A stretch of 64,000 nucleotides of DNA from Nitratireductor kimnyeongensis (GCF_019891395.1 NZ_CP078144.1:186001-250000), one strand, 5' to 3'. Positions 17,627 through 26,938 are shown, counted from the stretch's first letter. Program-made: numbers and translations. Notes: generated by a model from the sequence alone, not told the origin.

Positions 17627-19435
17627 CTACCTGTTTAGATATTCACGCCGCGCCAGTTGAAGAGCCTTCGAGATCTTGTCCTCTGCGGCTTCTGCGGGCG
17701 TGGGGTTGCGACGGAGCGTGTGTGTTTCGGCGACAATGGATGGCGCGGCTTCCGGTGGAGCCTCAGTCTGAGCCTGGCTCATGATAGAGCCGCGCCAGCG
17801 TTCGACGACCGCATGAACGAACTCGCGTCGCGAACCGGGATTGAGATCTTTTGGAAGCGCCGCCGCGGCCTCACTTCTGGGAAGAAGCTCTTCAGACAGC
17901 CGATTGAAGACGAACTGAACGGGAAGTGGCATACCCTCTCCGAAACCGATCACTTCCCCGGTTCCGAGTGAAGGAACGAAGTCCACCAGATTTGCGGTCG
18001 CGTCAGACACAGCTGACTTCAGCAGCGCCTGATCGCGGTCATTCGCCATGCGCATCGCGAAGAGTGTGTTGCATTGCGAGATGATGGTTGCATCGAGTTC
18101 TGCAGGCCGCTGGGTCACCAGGCCGAGATAGACACCATATTTGCGGCCCTCCTTGGCAATACGCGAAAGCGCGTTCTTGCTCGGAAGGAAGCCGACGCTT
18201 GGATCGGCAGCCGCGAAGCGGTGCGCTTCCTCACAGACAAGCAGCAGCGGCATGGCGCCATCGCTCCACATGCCAAAATCGAAGGCGAGCCTTGAGATAA
18301 CGCACACGACGGCGTCCACGACCTCGATCGGCAGGCTGGCAAGCTGTATCACTGTGACAGGCCGGCCATTTGCCTCGAGGCGGAAAAGCTCGGTCAGGAT
18401 CGTTACCATCGTATCGCCGCCGACCGTTGCGTTGGCGAACATGAAGGCGTAACGCGGGTCGTTCTTGAGCGTTTCGATGCGCCCAATCAATCGGTGATGC
18501 GTCATGCGCGAAGAGCGGTTTTCCAGCTTGCCCATACGCTCATCGATCAGCGCTAGAAGGTCCTGCATCAGATACGGAACCGGTGTGTCGGCAGTGAAAC
18601 CAGACTGCCGCGGCTCCACTTTCCGCAATGCGCTTGCCCGCTCCATGCTGTGACGGCGATTTAGATACTGGGTCTTCGCAAGCGGTATGAGTTCGGAGAG
18701 AATGTCCTGCTCTGCCGGAACGGGTGGCTTGCCCGCGTACAGGACGTCCGAAAATTCTTCGAAGTTGAAAAGCCAGAAAGGCAGGCGCAGGTTTTTTGCA
18801 CCAATGAGATTAGCCTCGTTTCCAAAAACGCTGCCATATTCATTGTGGTGATCAAGGATCAGCACGCGTAATTCGCGCCAGGTTTTGATTACCTGTCGAA
18901 GGATGACGGCAAGCCCGCTGGATTTGCCGACGCCGGTGGATCCCAGCACCGCGAAATGCTTTGTGACGAGATTTTCGACATCTACATAGGCGGGAACAGT
19001 GGTGTCGTTGTGCAATCGCCCGATCTCGGCAAAGGTCGTCTTGTCTCCACGGAAGATCAGCCGCAGCTGCTCGCTGCTTATGATGCGGGCCCGGTCGCGG
19101 ATGGCGGGATATGCTCCAACGCCTCTTCGAAAGCGCTGCCGGCCTGTTTCGTCTCGGGAGATTTCACCCACCAGGTCGACGCGGGCGATCGCTCTCGGTT
19201 CTGGGCTGGAGTCTGCCTGAGCAGTTTTCAACGAGACTTCGGTGACCACGCCCAAGAGTTCACGTGCGCCAGCGGCGATCGCCAAGAACTTCCCAACCGT
19301 TGTGCGAAGTTCTTCGGTCGTCCCGATGATCGGAAGCTCGATATATGCTTCGGATCCTTTGACCGAGCATACATGGCAGCCCGATTCATTCTGTCCGGAT
19401 ACCGCACTTGCAAAACCGTTTGAGCGCTCAACCAT
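17627..19435 (-). CDS. HerA-type DUF87 ATPase
   Basis: The 602-residue product has an N-terminal HAS-barrel-like region, Walker A GSTGVGKS at about 165-172, a DHHNEYGS motif after it, and a Walker B region near MPLLLVCEEAHRF. RPAELDATIISQCNTLFAMR is the conserved sensor/arginine-finger region. HerA-type hexamers move DNA, usually together with the NurA nuclease. No nurA-like gene adjoins it. ATG 19435 was preferred because GGAACAAGG lies upstream; an earlier in-frame start adds 24 unlikely residues. The gene runs into the GGDEF/EAL gene 5 bases later. Bacterial orphans of this family have poorly known roles. Confidence 0.88.
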   Translation of the reverse strand: MVERSNGFASAVSGQNESGCHVCSVKGSEAYIELPIIGTTEELRTTVGKFLAIAAGARELLGVVTEVSLKTAQADSSPEPRAIARVDLVGEISRDETGRQRFRRGVGAYPAIRDRARIISSEQLRLIFRGDKTTFAEIGRLHNDTTVPAYVDVENLVTKHFAVLGSTGVGKSSGLAVILRQVIKTWRELRVLILDHHNEYGSVFGNEANLIGAKNLRLPFWLFNFEEFSDVLYAGKPPVPAEQDILSELIPLAKTQYLNRRHSMERASALRKVEPRQSGFTADTPVPYLMQDLLALIDERMGKLENRSSRMTHHRLIGRIETLKNDPRYAFMFANATVGGDTMVTILTELFRLEANGRPVTVIQLASLPIEVVDAVVCVISRLAFDFGMWSDGAMPLLLVCEEAHRFAAADPSVGFLPSKNALSRIAKEGRKYGVYLGLVTQRPAELDATIISQCNTLFAMRMANDRDQALLKSAVSDATANLVDFVPSLGTGEVIGFGEGMPLPVQFVFNRLSEELLPRSEAAAALPKDLNPGSRREFVHAVVERWRGSIMSQAQTEAPPEAAPSIVAETHTLRRNPTPAEAAEDKISKALQLARREYLNR

Positions 19436-19564
19436 CGTGCCTTGTTCCTGCAACCTATCGGAATTGTGCTTCTTTGAAGTCGCGTAGAACGAGAGTTTGC
19501 CACGCATTTCATAATTATTGCGTTAAGAAGCCGGCTTTTCTGACTGAATTCCTCACGGAGCGAC

Positions 19565-19593
19565 GGAATAAATTTCCTCGCTTGCACGTCTTT
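19565..19593 (+). promoter_or_regulatory. candidate ECF-sigma promoter of the sulfite dehydrogenase gene
   Basis: GGAATA at 19565-19570 and CGTCTTT at 19587-19593 are 16 bases apart. This agrees with the GGAA..N16-17..CGTC pattern recognised by many ECF sigma factors. The position gives a leader of roughly 60 bases before the gene at 19658. The ECF gene at 22621-23127 is the natural candidate to use it. Confidence 0.5.
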
Positions 19594-19657
19594 GGGGTGA
19601 AGCATGCCGTCAGGCGTGTCCGCCAGCCAATAGTGCCAGCGCAGAGGGAGGAACCAG

Positions 19658-20938
19658 ATGACGCGCATTGCCGAAACGACCAGAGCGCACAGCGAAGCAG
19701 CACCTGTCGACGAGGAATCAGCCGGTGTGGTTCATTCAGGGCGACGCAATTTCTTGAAGAATACTGGCCTTGCCACCATGGCAGCGATGGTTGGTGCCTC
19801 GATACCTTTTCACCGGAACATGCCTGCAGGGCTTTTGCCGGCCGCGTTTGCCCAAGTCACCGACGCGTTGGCCGGAAAGGACGGTCTCACGCTTCTCAAC
19901 GATCGCCCGGTCAATGCCGAGACGCCGGCTGAACTGCTTGATGATGCGGTGACGCCGACAAGCCGGCATTTCATTCGCAACAATGGCATTCCGCCTGAGG
20001 ATGTGGACCCGGAAAGCTGGACGCTGACGATCGACGGTTTCGTTGACAACAAGCTGGAGCTTTCCATCGCCGATCTGCGCGAGCAGTTTGAAGTGGTTAC
20101 GCTGCAACTGACGCTGGAATGCGGCGGCAACGGACGCAGCGCCTTCAACCCGCCGGCGAAGGGCAACCAATGGACTCATGGTGCCGTGGCCTGCTCGGAA
20201 TGGACGGGTGTGCGGCTGAAGGATGTTCTGAAAAAGGCGGGCGTTCAGTCGAATGTGGTCTACACCGCCCATTATGGCGCCGATGGCCACCTTTCAGGCA
20301 ATCCCGACAAGTTGCCGATATCGCGAGGCTTGCCAATCGACAAGGCGATGACCGACAACATTCTCATTGCCTTCGAGATGAATGGCGAGGCCTTGCACCC
20401 GATGAACGGTGCGCCGCTACGCCTGGTGGTCCCCGGCTGGCCGGCCTCGACCGCCCAGAAATGGCTGACGCGGATCGAACTGCGCGACCAGATGCATGAC
20501 GGCCCCAAGATGACCGGTACCTCCTACCGCGTGCCGGCCTACCCGGTGGCGCCCGGGCAGGATGTTCCGGAAGAGGATTTCGTCATCATCGAGCGCATGC
20601 CGGTGAAATCTCTGGTTACCTTTCCGGCCAACGGTTCCGACATCGGCATGGAAACGGACGTGCGGGGTCATGCATGGTCAGGTGATCGGTCCATCAGCAA
20701 GCTCGACATTTCCATTGATTTCGGCACGACCTGGCAGACGGTGGAACTGGACGCTCCGGTCAATGACGGGGCCTGGCAAAACTGGCGCACCAAAGTCAAA
20801 TTCCCGCAGGCCGGCTACTATGAAATCTGGGCGCGCGCGACGGACAGCGAAGGCGACATGCAGCCTTTTGCGATCGCCTGGAACCCCAAGGGCTATCTGA
20901 ACAACACCATGCACCGCGTTGGTGTACGCGCCAGCTGA
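19658..20938 (+). CDS. periplasmic sulfite dehydrogenase, molybdopterin subunit (SorA/SorT type)
   Basis: The 426-residue protein starts with a twin-arginine signal (GRRNFLKNTGLATMAAMVGA), so it is exported folded with its molybdenum cofactor. The sulfite-oxidase molybdopterin domain has the Mo-ligating Cys155 in LECGGNGRSAF, and a C-terminal dimerisation domain follows (DIGMETDVRGHAWSGD). It oxidises sulfite to sulfate and passes electrons to a cytochrome c. A diheme cytochrome gene follows after 86 bases, and ECF sigma/anti-sigma genes face it. This matches the sorT neighbourhood of Sinorhizobium. GAGGGAGGAA precedes the start. Confidence 0.92.
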   Translation: MTRIAETTRAHSEAAPVDEESAGVVHSGRRNFLKNTGLATMAAMVGASIPFHRNMPAGLLPAAFAQVTDALAGKDGLTLLNDRPVNAETPAELLDDAVTPTSRHFIRNNGIPPEDVDPESWTLTIDGFVDNKLELSIADLREQFEVVTLQLTLECGGNGRSAFNPPAKGNQWTHGAVACSEWTGVRLKDVLKKAGVQSNVVYTAHYGADGHLSGNPDKLPISRGLPIDKAMTDNILIAFEMNGEALHPMNGAPLRLVVPGWPASTAQKWLTRIELRDQMHDGPKMTGTSYRVPAYPVAPGQDVPEEDFVIIERMPVKSLVTFPANGSDIGMETDVRGHAWSGDRSISKLDISIDFGTTWQTVELDAPVNDGAWQNWRTKVKFPQAGYYEIWARATDSEGDMQPFAIAWNPKGYLNNTMHRVGVRAS

Positions 20939-21024
20939 TCGCATAGCGCCAGACATTCAATCATCTGGAAACCGTGAGGCGGCGAATGCCGCTTCACGCA
21001 ACCATTTTCATGGAGAATTGAAGA

Positions 21025-21765
21025 ATGAACCTTGCTCGCGTTCGGCTGGGCCTTGTCGCATTTTCTCTTTTTGCCTCAGCACCCGCATTTGCGGATGCCC
21101 AGGCCTCGCTGGCCAATGCTGATATTGGCAAAGGAGAAAAGATCTTCAAACGTTGCGTCGCGTGCCACACGATTGAAAAGGCCGGAAAAAACAAGCTCGG
21201 CCCCAATCTCTACGGCATCGTGGGAAAACCGGTGGCGCAAGCCGAGGGCTATGCCTATTCCCCGGCGATGAAGGCCTATGGCGGGGAATGGACAGTTGAA
21301 CGGCTGGATGCCTATCTGCTTCAGCCGCGCACGGCGGTGAAGGGCACCAAAATGGCGTTTGCCGGCCTGAAGAAGGAAGAGGATCGCCTCAACCTGATCG
21401 CTTATCTCAACACATTCTCCGAAGTGCCGGTTGGGTTTGGTGCTGCGATGGAAGAGACCGCCTCGGCCGAGCAGACAGCGAGCGCGGAGTCGGCGAAGAA
21501 TGACGTTCAGGAGATCGAAGGTGATTTCGGGCGTCTCAAGGTTGCGCCGGGGGTCGACACGATATTTTATGCCTGCACGGCCTGCCACTCGGAGATGATC
21601 ATTGCGCAGCAGGGGCTTACCCGTGAGGGCTGGGACGAGATGCTTGATTGGATGATCGATGAGCAGGGCATGGACGACATTCCAGAGCCGGACCGCAACG
21701 ATATTCTGGACTATCTCTCAACGCACTATAATGAAGATCGTCCCAACTTCCCCAACCCAAACTAG
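21025..21765 (+). CDS. diheme cytochrome c, probable sulfite dehydrogenase electron acceptor
   Basis: The 246-residue exported protein has a Sec signal peptide ending near APAFADAQA. It has two heme-binding CXXCH sites, at residues 44-48 (CVACH) and 184-188 (CTACH). The first half is a class I cytochrome c with the distal Met in AFAGL-type sequence (GTKMAFAGL). The second half is a smaller, acidic heme domain ending in EDRPNFPNPN. Partners of sulfite dehydrogenases are often single-heme, so the two-domain form is notable. Its position directly after the dehydrogenase points to it as electron acceptor. Confidence 0.88.
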   Translation: MNLARVRLGLVAFSLFASAPAFADAQASLANADIGKGEKIFKRCVACHTIEKAGKNKLGPNLYGIVGKPVAQAEGYAYSPAMKAYGGEWTVERLDAYLLQPRTAVKGTKMAFAGLKKEEDRLNLIAYLNTFSEVPVGFGAAMEETASAEQTASAESAKNDVQEIEGDFGRLKVAPGVDTIFYACTACHSEMIIAQQGLTREGWDEMLDWMIDEQGMDDIPEPDRNDILDYLSTHYNEDRPNFPNPN

Positions 21766-21868
21766 GGCTTGTTGGCAGCGAGCGTTTCAACCGGCCAGGG
21801 TGAAACGGTGTGGGGCTCGCTTTCACGCATTGCCGGACCGATGGGCGTTCCTCTCTCCCCGGGGTGTC

Positions 21869-22624
21869 TTACCCGCATGACGTGGCCCGGGCCGTGGCGT
21901 CCTTCAGGGCGATCACGGTGTCGGGCTTCGCCATCTTACGGGTTGCCTGCTTCAGATAGGCGGCGATCGCGGCGAACTTCCCCGCGTCCATCCCGGTGGC
22001 TACGATGCGATAGCGGCGATCTGGCACTTCCCATGCCGCACTCTGAAGCGCGGGAGCCGAACCCGCCTCAGTCAGCGGTTCTGCACTCGAAAAAACCGTC
22101 AGCCGGCAACCTTCATGCCCCGCGAAATGGGCTGCCATGCCGAGCGGCACTGCCCTGACAGCCACGAGCGTGAGATTGGCTGCTGAAAGATCAGGAAATG
22201 CCGCAAGCTGCTCGCCCGAAATCGTTTGGAAAACGCGGTCTTGTGCGACGAATGTCTGCGCAGAGAACATCTCGTGAATGGCGAGTGGGCCGTCTGGCGC
22301 GAACTCGTCCGGTTGGTGAAGTGTGTGGGAGAGAGCGACGGCAAGCGCAATGGAGGCCGCGAGAGCCGACCCGAACAACCGGAGTTTCCGTGAGCGTGAA
22401 AACCGTCGTGACAAACCGCGATTGTCATTTCGGGCAGGCGCAAGGATTGCCGGTTGCGGTTTCAGGGCCTTCAGACTGGCGGAGACTTCACCGATCTCGG
22501 TCAGCAACGCCTTCAGCTCCGGCTCTGTTTCGAGACGCTGCGCGAAAGCTGCGCAGTCTTCGGTCATTTCGCCGTCGTGAAATGCGTTGACCTTGATGAA
22601 GTCCTCTTCCGTCACTTTGCTCAT
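21869..22624 (-). CDS. anti-sigma factor (membrane-anchored)
   Basis: The 251-residue protein has a short cytoplasmic N-terminal region typical of small anti-sigma factors (FIKVNAFHDGEMTEDCAAFAQRL). A single membrane helix lies near residues 83-102 (LFGSALAASIALAVALSHTL), and a periplasmic domain of about 150 residues follows. It overlaps the ECF sigma gene by four bases (ATGA), so the two are translationally coupled. It should hold the sigma factor inactive until a periplasmic signal, probably sulfite or a related sulfur compound, relieves it. Confidence 0.85.
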   Translation of the reverse strand: MSKVTEEDFIKVNAFHDGEMTEDCAAFAQRLETEPELKALLTEIGEVSASLKALKPQPAILAPARNDNRGLSRRFSRSRKLRLFGSALAASIALAVALSHTLHQPDEFAPDGPLAIHEMFSAQTFVAQDRVFQTISGEQLAAFPDLSAANLTLVAVRAVPLGMAAHFAGHEGCRLTVFSSAEPLTEAGSAPALQSAAWEVPDRRYRIVATGMDAGKFAAIAAYLKQATRKMAKPDTVIALKDATARATSCG

Positions 22625-23127
22625 GGGGTTTGCTTTGTCCGCTTTTCATTCTGTCCGTCGCCATTGACGCGACGCAAAAGTTCCTTGCGAGCCCGGCTGA
22701 CACGGCTCATGACTGTGCCGATGGGCACGTTCATCACCTCGGCCGCTTCCGCATATTTGAAGCCCATAATATCGATCAGAAACAACACCTCCCGGATTTC
22801 GGGGGGCAGTTTTTCGAAGGCGAGGCGGATCAAGATGTCACGGCCCCCGCTGCCTGTTCCATCACTCTCATCCAAAAGACGTTTTTGCACTGCGATATAT
22901 TCACGGCGCACCCGTCTTTTTCTGAGCTCGTCATATTGCAGGTTGCGGATGACGCGGAACATCCATGGGCGTAACTCTTCCACACGTTCGGGGCGCGTGG
23001 CGTGGCGGAGCGCGCGTTCGATCGCATCATGGACAAGATCCTCCGCGCTTTCTGTGGGACCGCAAATAGAGCGCGCATAAGCGCGTAGCTCAGGAAGAAG
23101 CAGTTCGATCTGCGAAAGGTTGCCCAT
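22621..23127 (-). CDS. ECF RNA polymerase sigma factor (RpoE1/RpoE4-like)
   Basis: The 168-residue product has sigma region 2 (LRAYARSICGPTESAEDLVH, then LRPWMFRVIRNLQYDELRKR) and region 4 (FEKLPPEIREVLFLIDIMGF, YAEAAEVMNVPIGTVMSRVS). It lacks regions 1 and 3, as in ECF factors. The ATG at 23127 gives the usual length; an upstream start would add 28 arginine-rich residues. In Sinorhizobium meliloti the RpoE1/RpoE4 factors respond to sulfite and drive sorT, and RpoE4 adjoins sorT. The same arrangement here suggests the same role. Confidence 0.92.
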   Translation of the reverse strand: MGNLSQIELLLPELRAYARSICGPTESAEDLVHDAIERALRHATRPERVEELRPWMFRVIRNLQYDELRKRRVRREYIAVQKRLLDESDGTGSGGRDILIRLAFEKLPPEIREVLFLIDIMGFKYAEAAEVMNVPIGTVMSRVSRARKELLRRVNGDGQNEKRTKQTP

Positions 23128-23282
23128 TTTCTGCTGGCCGCGTTCCCCCGGTCTCCGGGTCGGTCCGCGGCGTTGAACGCGTTGACCGACACGGAGATGT
23201 CCTTCCGGCAAATTAAACCTTCGCGTCTATGTGAGGCAAGGACAGGTGGGTTGACAGGTTGTTGGATATTATGAAACGATCC

Positions 23283-23295
23283 AAACATAATGTTT
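23283..23295. promoter_or_regulatory. palindrome upstream of deoC
   Basis: AAACAT and ATGTTT flank a single A, giving a 13-base inverted repeat in the A/T-rich stretch between the divergent ECF and deoC genes. It could be an operator for a DeoR- or LacI-type regulator of deoC. No such regulator gene is in this neighbourhood, so this is only positional evidence. Confidence 0.35.
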
Positions 23296-23358
23296 CTATC
23301 GTAACATATTAATCGGGCACCCGCCTTGGCGGATGGTCCCGAAACCACGGACGCAGCC

Positions 23359-24318
23359 ATGACCGACGCTCTCGCCCGAAACACCGGCACGCAACTGAAA
23401 ACTGAATGGTTCGAGGATGTGTCCGTGAACCGCACGGCGGCCGAGCGCCGGGCGGGCACGCTGACGGCGCGCCGCTCGATCAAGAAGGCCTATCAGGCGG
23501 CCTGGCTGGTGAAGGCCATCACCTGTATCGACCTCACCACGCTTGCCGGCGACGACACGCCGGGACGCGTGCGCCGGCTTTGCGCCAAGGCGCGACGTCC
23601 GGTGCGCGAGGACATCCTGGAAGCGCTGGGGCTTGCCGATGCGGGCATCACCACCGGCGCTGTCTGCGTGTATCCAACCATGGTTGGCCATGCGGTCAAG
23701 GCGCTGGAAGGGAGCAAAATTCCCGTAGCATCGGTGGCCACCGGCTTTCCGGCCGGTCTCATGCCGTTGCCGCTGCGGCTTGCCGAAATCCGCTATGCGG
23801 TGGAAGAGGGCGCGCACGAGATCGACATCGTCATCACGCGAGAGCATGTTCTGACCCAGAACTGGAGCGCGCTTTATGACGAAATTGCCGCGATGCGCGA
23901 GGCCTGCGGTGCGGCGCATATGAAAGCCATTCTGGCGACAGGGGATCTCAGCACGCTCACCAATGTCTACCGCGCCTCGATGGTCGCCATGCAGGCCGGG
24001 TCCGACTTCATCAAGACTTCGACCGGCAAGGAAGGCGTGAACGCCACGCTGCCGGTGAGCCTGACCATGGTGCGCGCACTGCGCGATTACCGCGACTATT
24101 CGGGCCAGATCGTCGGGTTCAAGCCGGCGGGCGGACTCAAGACCGCCAAGGATGCTCTCGCCTGGCTGACGCTCATGAAAGAGGAGGCGGGCAACCGCTG
24201 GCTGGAGCCGAATCTCTTCCGCATCGGCGCAAGCTCGCTTCTGGGCGACATCGAACGGCAATTGGAGCACTACGTGACCGGTCGCTATTCCAGCGCCAAC
24301 CGTCACGCGGTCGCATGA
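23359..24318 (+). CDS. deoC: deoxyribose-phosphate aldolase
   Basis: The 319-residue TIM-barrel aldolase has the Schiff-base lysine Lys219 in DFIKTSTGK and the second active-site lysine Lys255 in GFKPAGG. It cleaves 2-deoxyribose 5-phosphate to acetaldehyde and glyceraldehyde 3-phosphate. It is longer than the E. coli enzyme (259), as usual in rhizobia, with an extra N-terminal helix region. Two nearby starts are possible; MTDALARN at 23359 was preferred, although its ribosome-binding site is weak. It is followed directly by an aldehyde dehydrogenase that could oxidise the acetaldehyde. Confidence 0.93.
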   Translation: MTDALARNTGTQLKTEWFEDVSVNRTAAERRAGTLTARRSIKKAYQAAWLVKAITCIDLTTLAGDDTPGRVRRLCAKARRPVREDILEALGLADAGITTGAVCVYPTMVGHAVKALEGSKIPVASVATGFPAGLMPLPLRLAEIRYAVEEGAHEIDIVITREHVLTQNWSALYDEIAAMREACGAAHMKAILATGDLSTLTNVYRASMVAMQAGSDFIKTSTGKEGVNATLPVSLTMVRALRDYRDYSGQIVGFKPAGGLKTAKDALAWLTLMKEEAGNRWLEPNLFRIGASSLLGDIERQLEHYVTGRYSSANRHAVA

Positions 24319-24329
24319 GGATCAAAGAC

Positions 24330-26726
24330 ATGTCTTCCATCAAGGATATTCTGCGCACCATGGAATACGGCCCTTCTCCGGAAGCCAATGGCGATGTTGT
24401 CGCGTGGCTCAATGCCCATGGCCGCTCCTTCGGCCATTTCATCGATGGACGGTTTGTCAAACCGAAGGGCGCACGCCAGATTGCTGTTTCCAATCCCTCG
24501 GACGGTTCGCAACTTGCCGAGATCGCCTGCGGCACGGCAGAGGATGTGGACGCTGCTGTGAAAGCGGCGCGTGGTGCGTTCGGCAAATGGTCGAAGCTCT
24601 CCGGTCATGAGCGCGCCAAATATCTCTACGCGATTGCCCGCCATGTGCAGAAGCGCTCGCGCTTTCTTGCGGTGCTTGAGACCATGGACAATGGCAAGCC
24701 GGTGCGCGAGACGCGCGACATCGACATTCCGCTGGTCGCCCGCCACTTCTATCACCACGCCGGCTGGGCCGAGATGGTGGAAGACGAGTTCCGCGGCTTC
24801 TCGCCCGTGGGTGTGTGCGGGCAGGTGATCCCGTGGAACTTCCCTCTGCTGATGCTTGCCTGGAAGGTCGCACCGGCGCTCGCCGCTGGCAACACGGTGG
24901 TGCTGAAACCCGCCGACCTGACGCCGCTTACGGCGGTCGCCTTTGCCGAGATCTGCCACGAGGTTGGTCTGCCGGCCGGCGTGGTCAACATTGTCCAGGG
25001 CGATGGCGATACGGGTGCCGCCATCTGCGGCCATGCGGGCGTCGACAAGGTGGCCTTCACCGGCTCCACACAGGTGGGCCGCGTCATCCGCGAACAGATC
25101 GCCGGTTCCGGCAAGAAGCTCTCGCTGGAGCTGGGCGGCAAGTCGCCCTTCATCGTGTTCGAGGACGCCGATATCGATGCGGCTGTCGAGGGCGTGGTGG
25201 ACGCGATCTGGTTCAACCAGGGCGAAGTGTGCTGCGCCGGCTCGCGCCTGATCGTGCAGGAAGGCATCGCCGAGCGCTTTCACGCCAAGCTGAAGGCGCG
25301 TCTTGAAACGCTGCGCGTCGGTGACCCGCTCGACAAATCCACCGATGTGGGCGCCATCGTTTCGCCGGTGCAGGTGGAGCGGATTTCCGCGCTGGTGGCA
25401 AAGGGTGTGGAGGAAGGTGGAACCCTCTGGCAGGCCTCCGCCCCGCTGCCTCAAAAGGGCAATTACATTGCGCCCGGCTTCTTCACCGATGTCGAGCCTG
25501 CCGCAACCGTCTGCCAGGTGGAGATCTTCGGCCCCGTCGCCGCCTCCATGACTTTCCGCACGCCGGACGAGGCCGCCGCACTCGCCAACAACAGCCGCTA
25601 CGGGCTTGCCGCCTCCGTCTGGTCGGAAAACATCAATGTGGCGCTCGATCTTGCCGCGCGGGTAAAAGCCGGCGTTGTCTGGATCAACTGCACCAACATG
25701 CTCGATGCGGGCGCGGGGTTCGGTGGCTATCGCGAGAGCGGTTTCGGTCGCGAGGGCGCGCGCGAGGGGCTTTACGAATATCTCGCTGCAGACTGGGAAA
25801 AGAAGCTTTCCGCGCCCAAGGCATCGGAAGCCTTCATTCCCTCCGCCTCTCCGGCGGGTGAGGGCAAGGTTCTGGTCGAGGGCATCGACCGGACCATGAA
25901 GAACTATATCGGCGGCAAGCAGGCACGGCCCGATGGCGGCTATGTCTATTCGGTCGCCGGCAAGGGCGGCGTGCTGATCGGGCAGGCCGGCATCGGCAAT
26001 CGCAAGGACATCCGCAATGCGGTCGAGGCAGCGGCGAAGGCCGGCGGCTGGGGCGGCGCGACCGGCCACAATCGCGCGCAGGTGCTCTATTATCTGGGCG
26101 AGAACCTGGAGGCGCGGCGCGAGGGCATGGAAGCGCTTCTGTGCGAGAGCACGGGCATCAGCGCGAAGAAGGCGGCAGAGGAATTCGATACCGCGCTGCG
26201 CCGCATCTTTTATTACGCCGCGCAGGCCGACAAGTTCGACGGGGCGGTCCACTCCACCCAGTCGCGCCATGTGACGCTTGCCATGAACGAGCCCTTTGGG
26301 GTTATGGGCATTGCCTGTCCGGACGAGGCCCCACTTCTGTCTCTGGTTTCGCTGGTGCTGCCGGCCATCGCCATGGGCAACCGGGTCGTGGTCGTGCCGT
26401 CTGCGCGCCATCCCCTGATCGCCGGCGATTTCTACCAGCTTCTCGACACGTCCGATGTGCCGGGTGGCGTGGTGAACATCGTCACCGGCGAGCGCGATCT
26501 TCTGGTGAAGACGCTTGCCGAGCACGACGAGGTAGCAGCCCTCTGGTATTTCGGATCGGCGGAAGGCAGCGCCATGGTGGAGAAAGCATCGGCCGGGAAC
26601 CTGAAGTCGACCTGGGTCAATCATGGCCGCATGCCGGACTGGCTGGATGACGCGCAGGGACGCGGGCGCGATTACCTGCGCCGCGCCGTTCAGGTGAAGA
26701 ACATCTGGGTTCCCTACGGCGCCTGA
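24330..26726 (+). CDS. two-domain aldehyde dehydrogenase (ALDH16 type)
   Basis: The 798-residue protein contains one full aldehyde dehydrogenase domain (residues about 20-480) and a second, incomplete one (about 520-795). The first has the catalytic Cys301 in GEVCCAG, the general-base Glu in LELGGKSPF, and PWNFPLLMLAWK. The second keeps NAD-binding-half features (MNEPFGVMGIACPDEAP; VVVPSARHP) but has no catalytic cysteine. This is the ALDH16 layout known from bacteria and animals. ATG 24330 has GAGGA upstream and follows deoC by 11 bases. It probably oxidises the acetaldehyde released by DeoC to acetate. Confidence 0.9.
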   Translation: MSSIKDILRTMEYGPSPEANGDVVAWLNAHGRSFGHFIDGRFVKPKGARQIAVSNPSDGSQLAEIACGTAEDVDAAVKAARGAFGKWSKLSGHERAKYLYAIARHVQKRSRFLAVLETMDNGKPVRETRDIDIPLVARHFYHHAGWAEMVEDEFRGFSPVGVCGQVIPWNFPLLMLAWKVAPALAAGNTVVLKPADLTPLTAVAFAEICHEVGLPAGVVNIVQGDGDTGAAICGHAGVDKVAFTGSTQVGRVIREQIAGSGKKLSLELGGKSPFIVFEDADIDAAVEGVVDAIWFNQGEVCCAGSRLIVQEGIAERFHAKLKARLETLRVGDPLDKSTDVGAIVSPVQVERISALVAKGVEEGGTLWQASAPLPQKGNYIAPGFFTDVEPAATVCQVEIFGPVAASMTFRTPDEAAALANNSRYGLAASVWSENINVALDLAARVKAGVVWINCTNMLDAGAGFGGYRESGFGREGAREGLYEYLAADWEKKLSAPKASEAFIPSASPAGEGKVLVEGIDRTMKNYIGGKQARPDGGYVYSVAGKGGVLIGQAGIGNRKDIRNAVEAAAKAGGWGGATGHNRAQVLYYLGENLEARREGMEALLCESTGISAKKAAEEFDTALRRIFYYAAQADKFDGAVHSTQSRHVTLAMNEPFGVMGIACPDEAPLLSLVSLVLPAIAMGNRVVVVPSARHPLIAGDFYQLLDTSDVPGGVVNIVTGERDLLVKTLAEHDEVAALWYFGSAEGSAMVEKASAGNLKSTWVNHGRMPDWLDDAQGRGRDYLRRAVQVKNIWVPYGA

Positions 26727-26770
26727 CGCGCGTCTTGTGTTCTACGAATTAGCGTTCTGAAGGAATAGAT

Positions 26771-26808
26771 TTCGCACCGACCCCGTAGAAATGTCGGTCC
26801 GGTGCGAA
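26771..26808. terminator. hairpin after the aldehyde dehydrogenase gene
   Basis: TTCGCACCG and CGGTGCGAA form a perfect 9-bp stem, extended by ACC/GGT next to a one-base bulge. It lies 45 bases after the stop. No T-run follows, so it may be a weak terminator or an mRNA-end structure that separates the deoC unit from the next importer operon. Confidence 0.45.
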
Positions 26809-26938
26809 CATTTCGCTCCATGCGGGATTCAAATGTCTCGCAGTCATCGTGTTTGCCGGTTAGATTAGCCACGAAACAGCGGGTTCAAGGCCATGGGCAG
26901 GTAACCGCGCGGTTTGGAATTCGCAAAGGACAAGCAAG

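Noticed and set aside
24303..26624. 773-codon open frame on the minus strand
   Set aside because: It is exactly antisense to the aldehyde dehydrogenase gene, is rich in His, Arg and Gly from reversed GC-rich codons, and has no recognisable domain.
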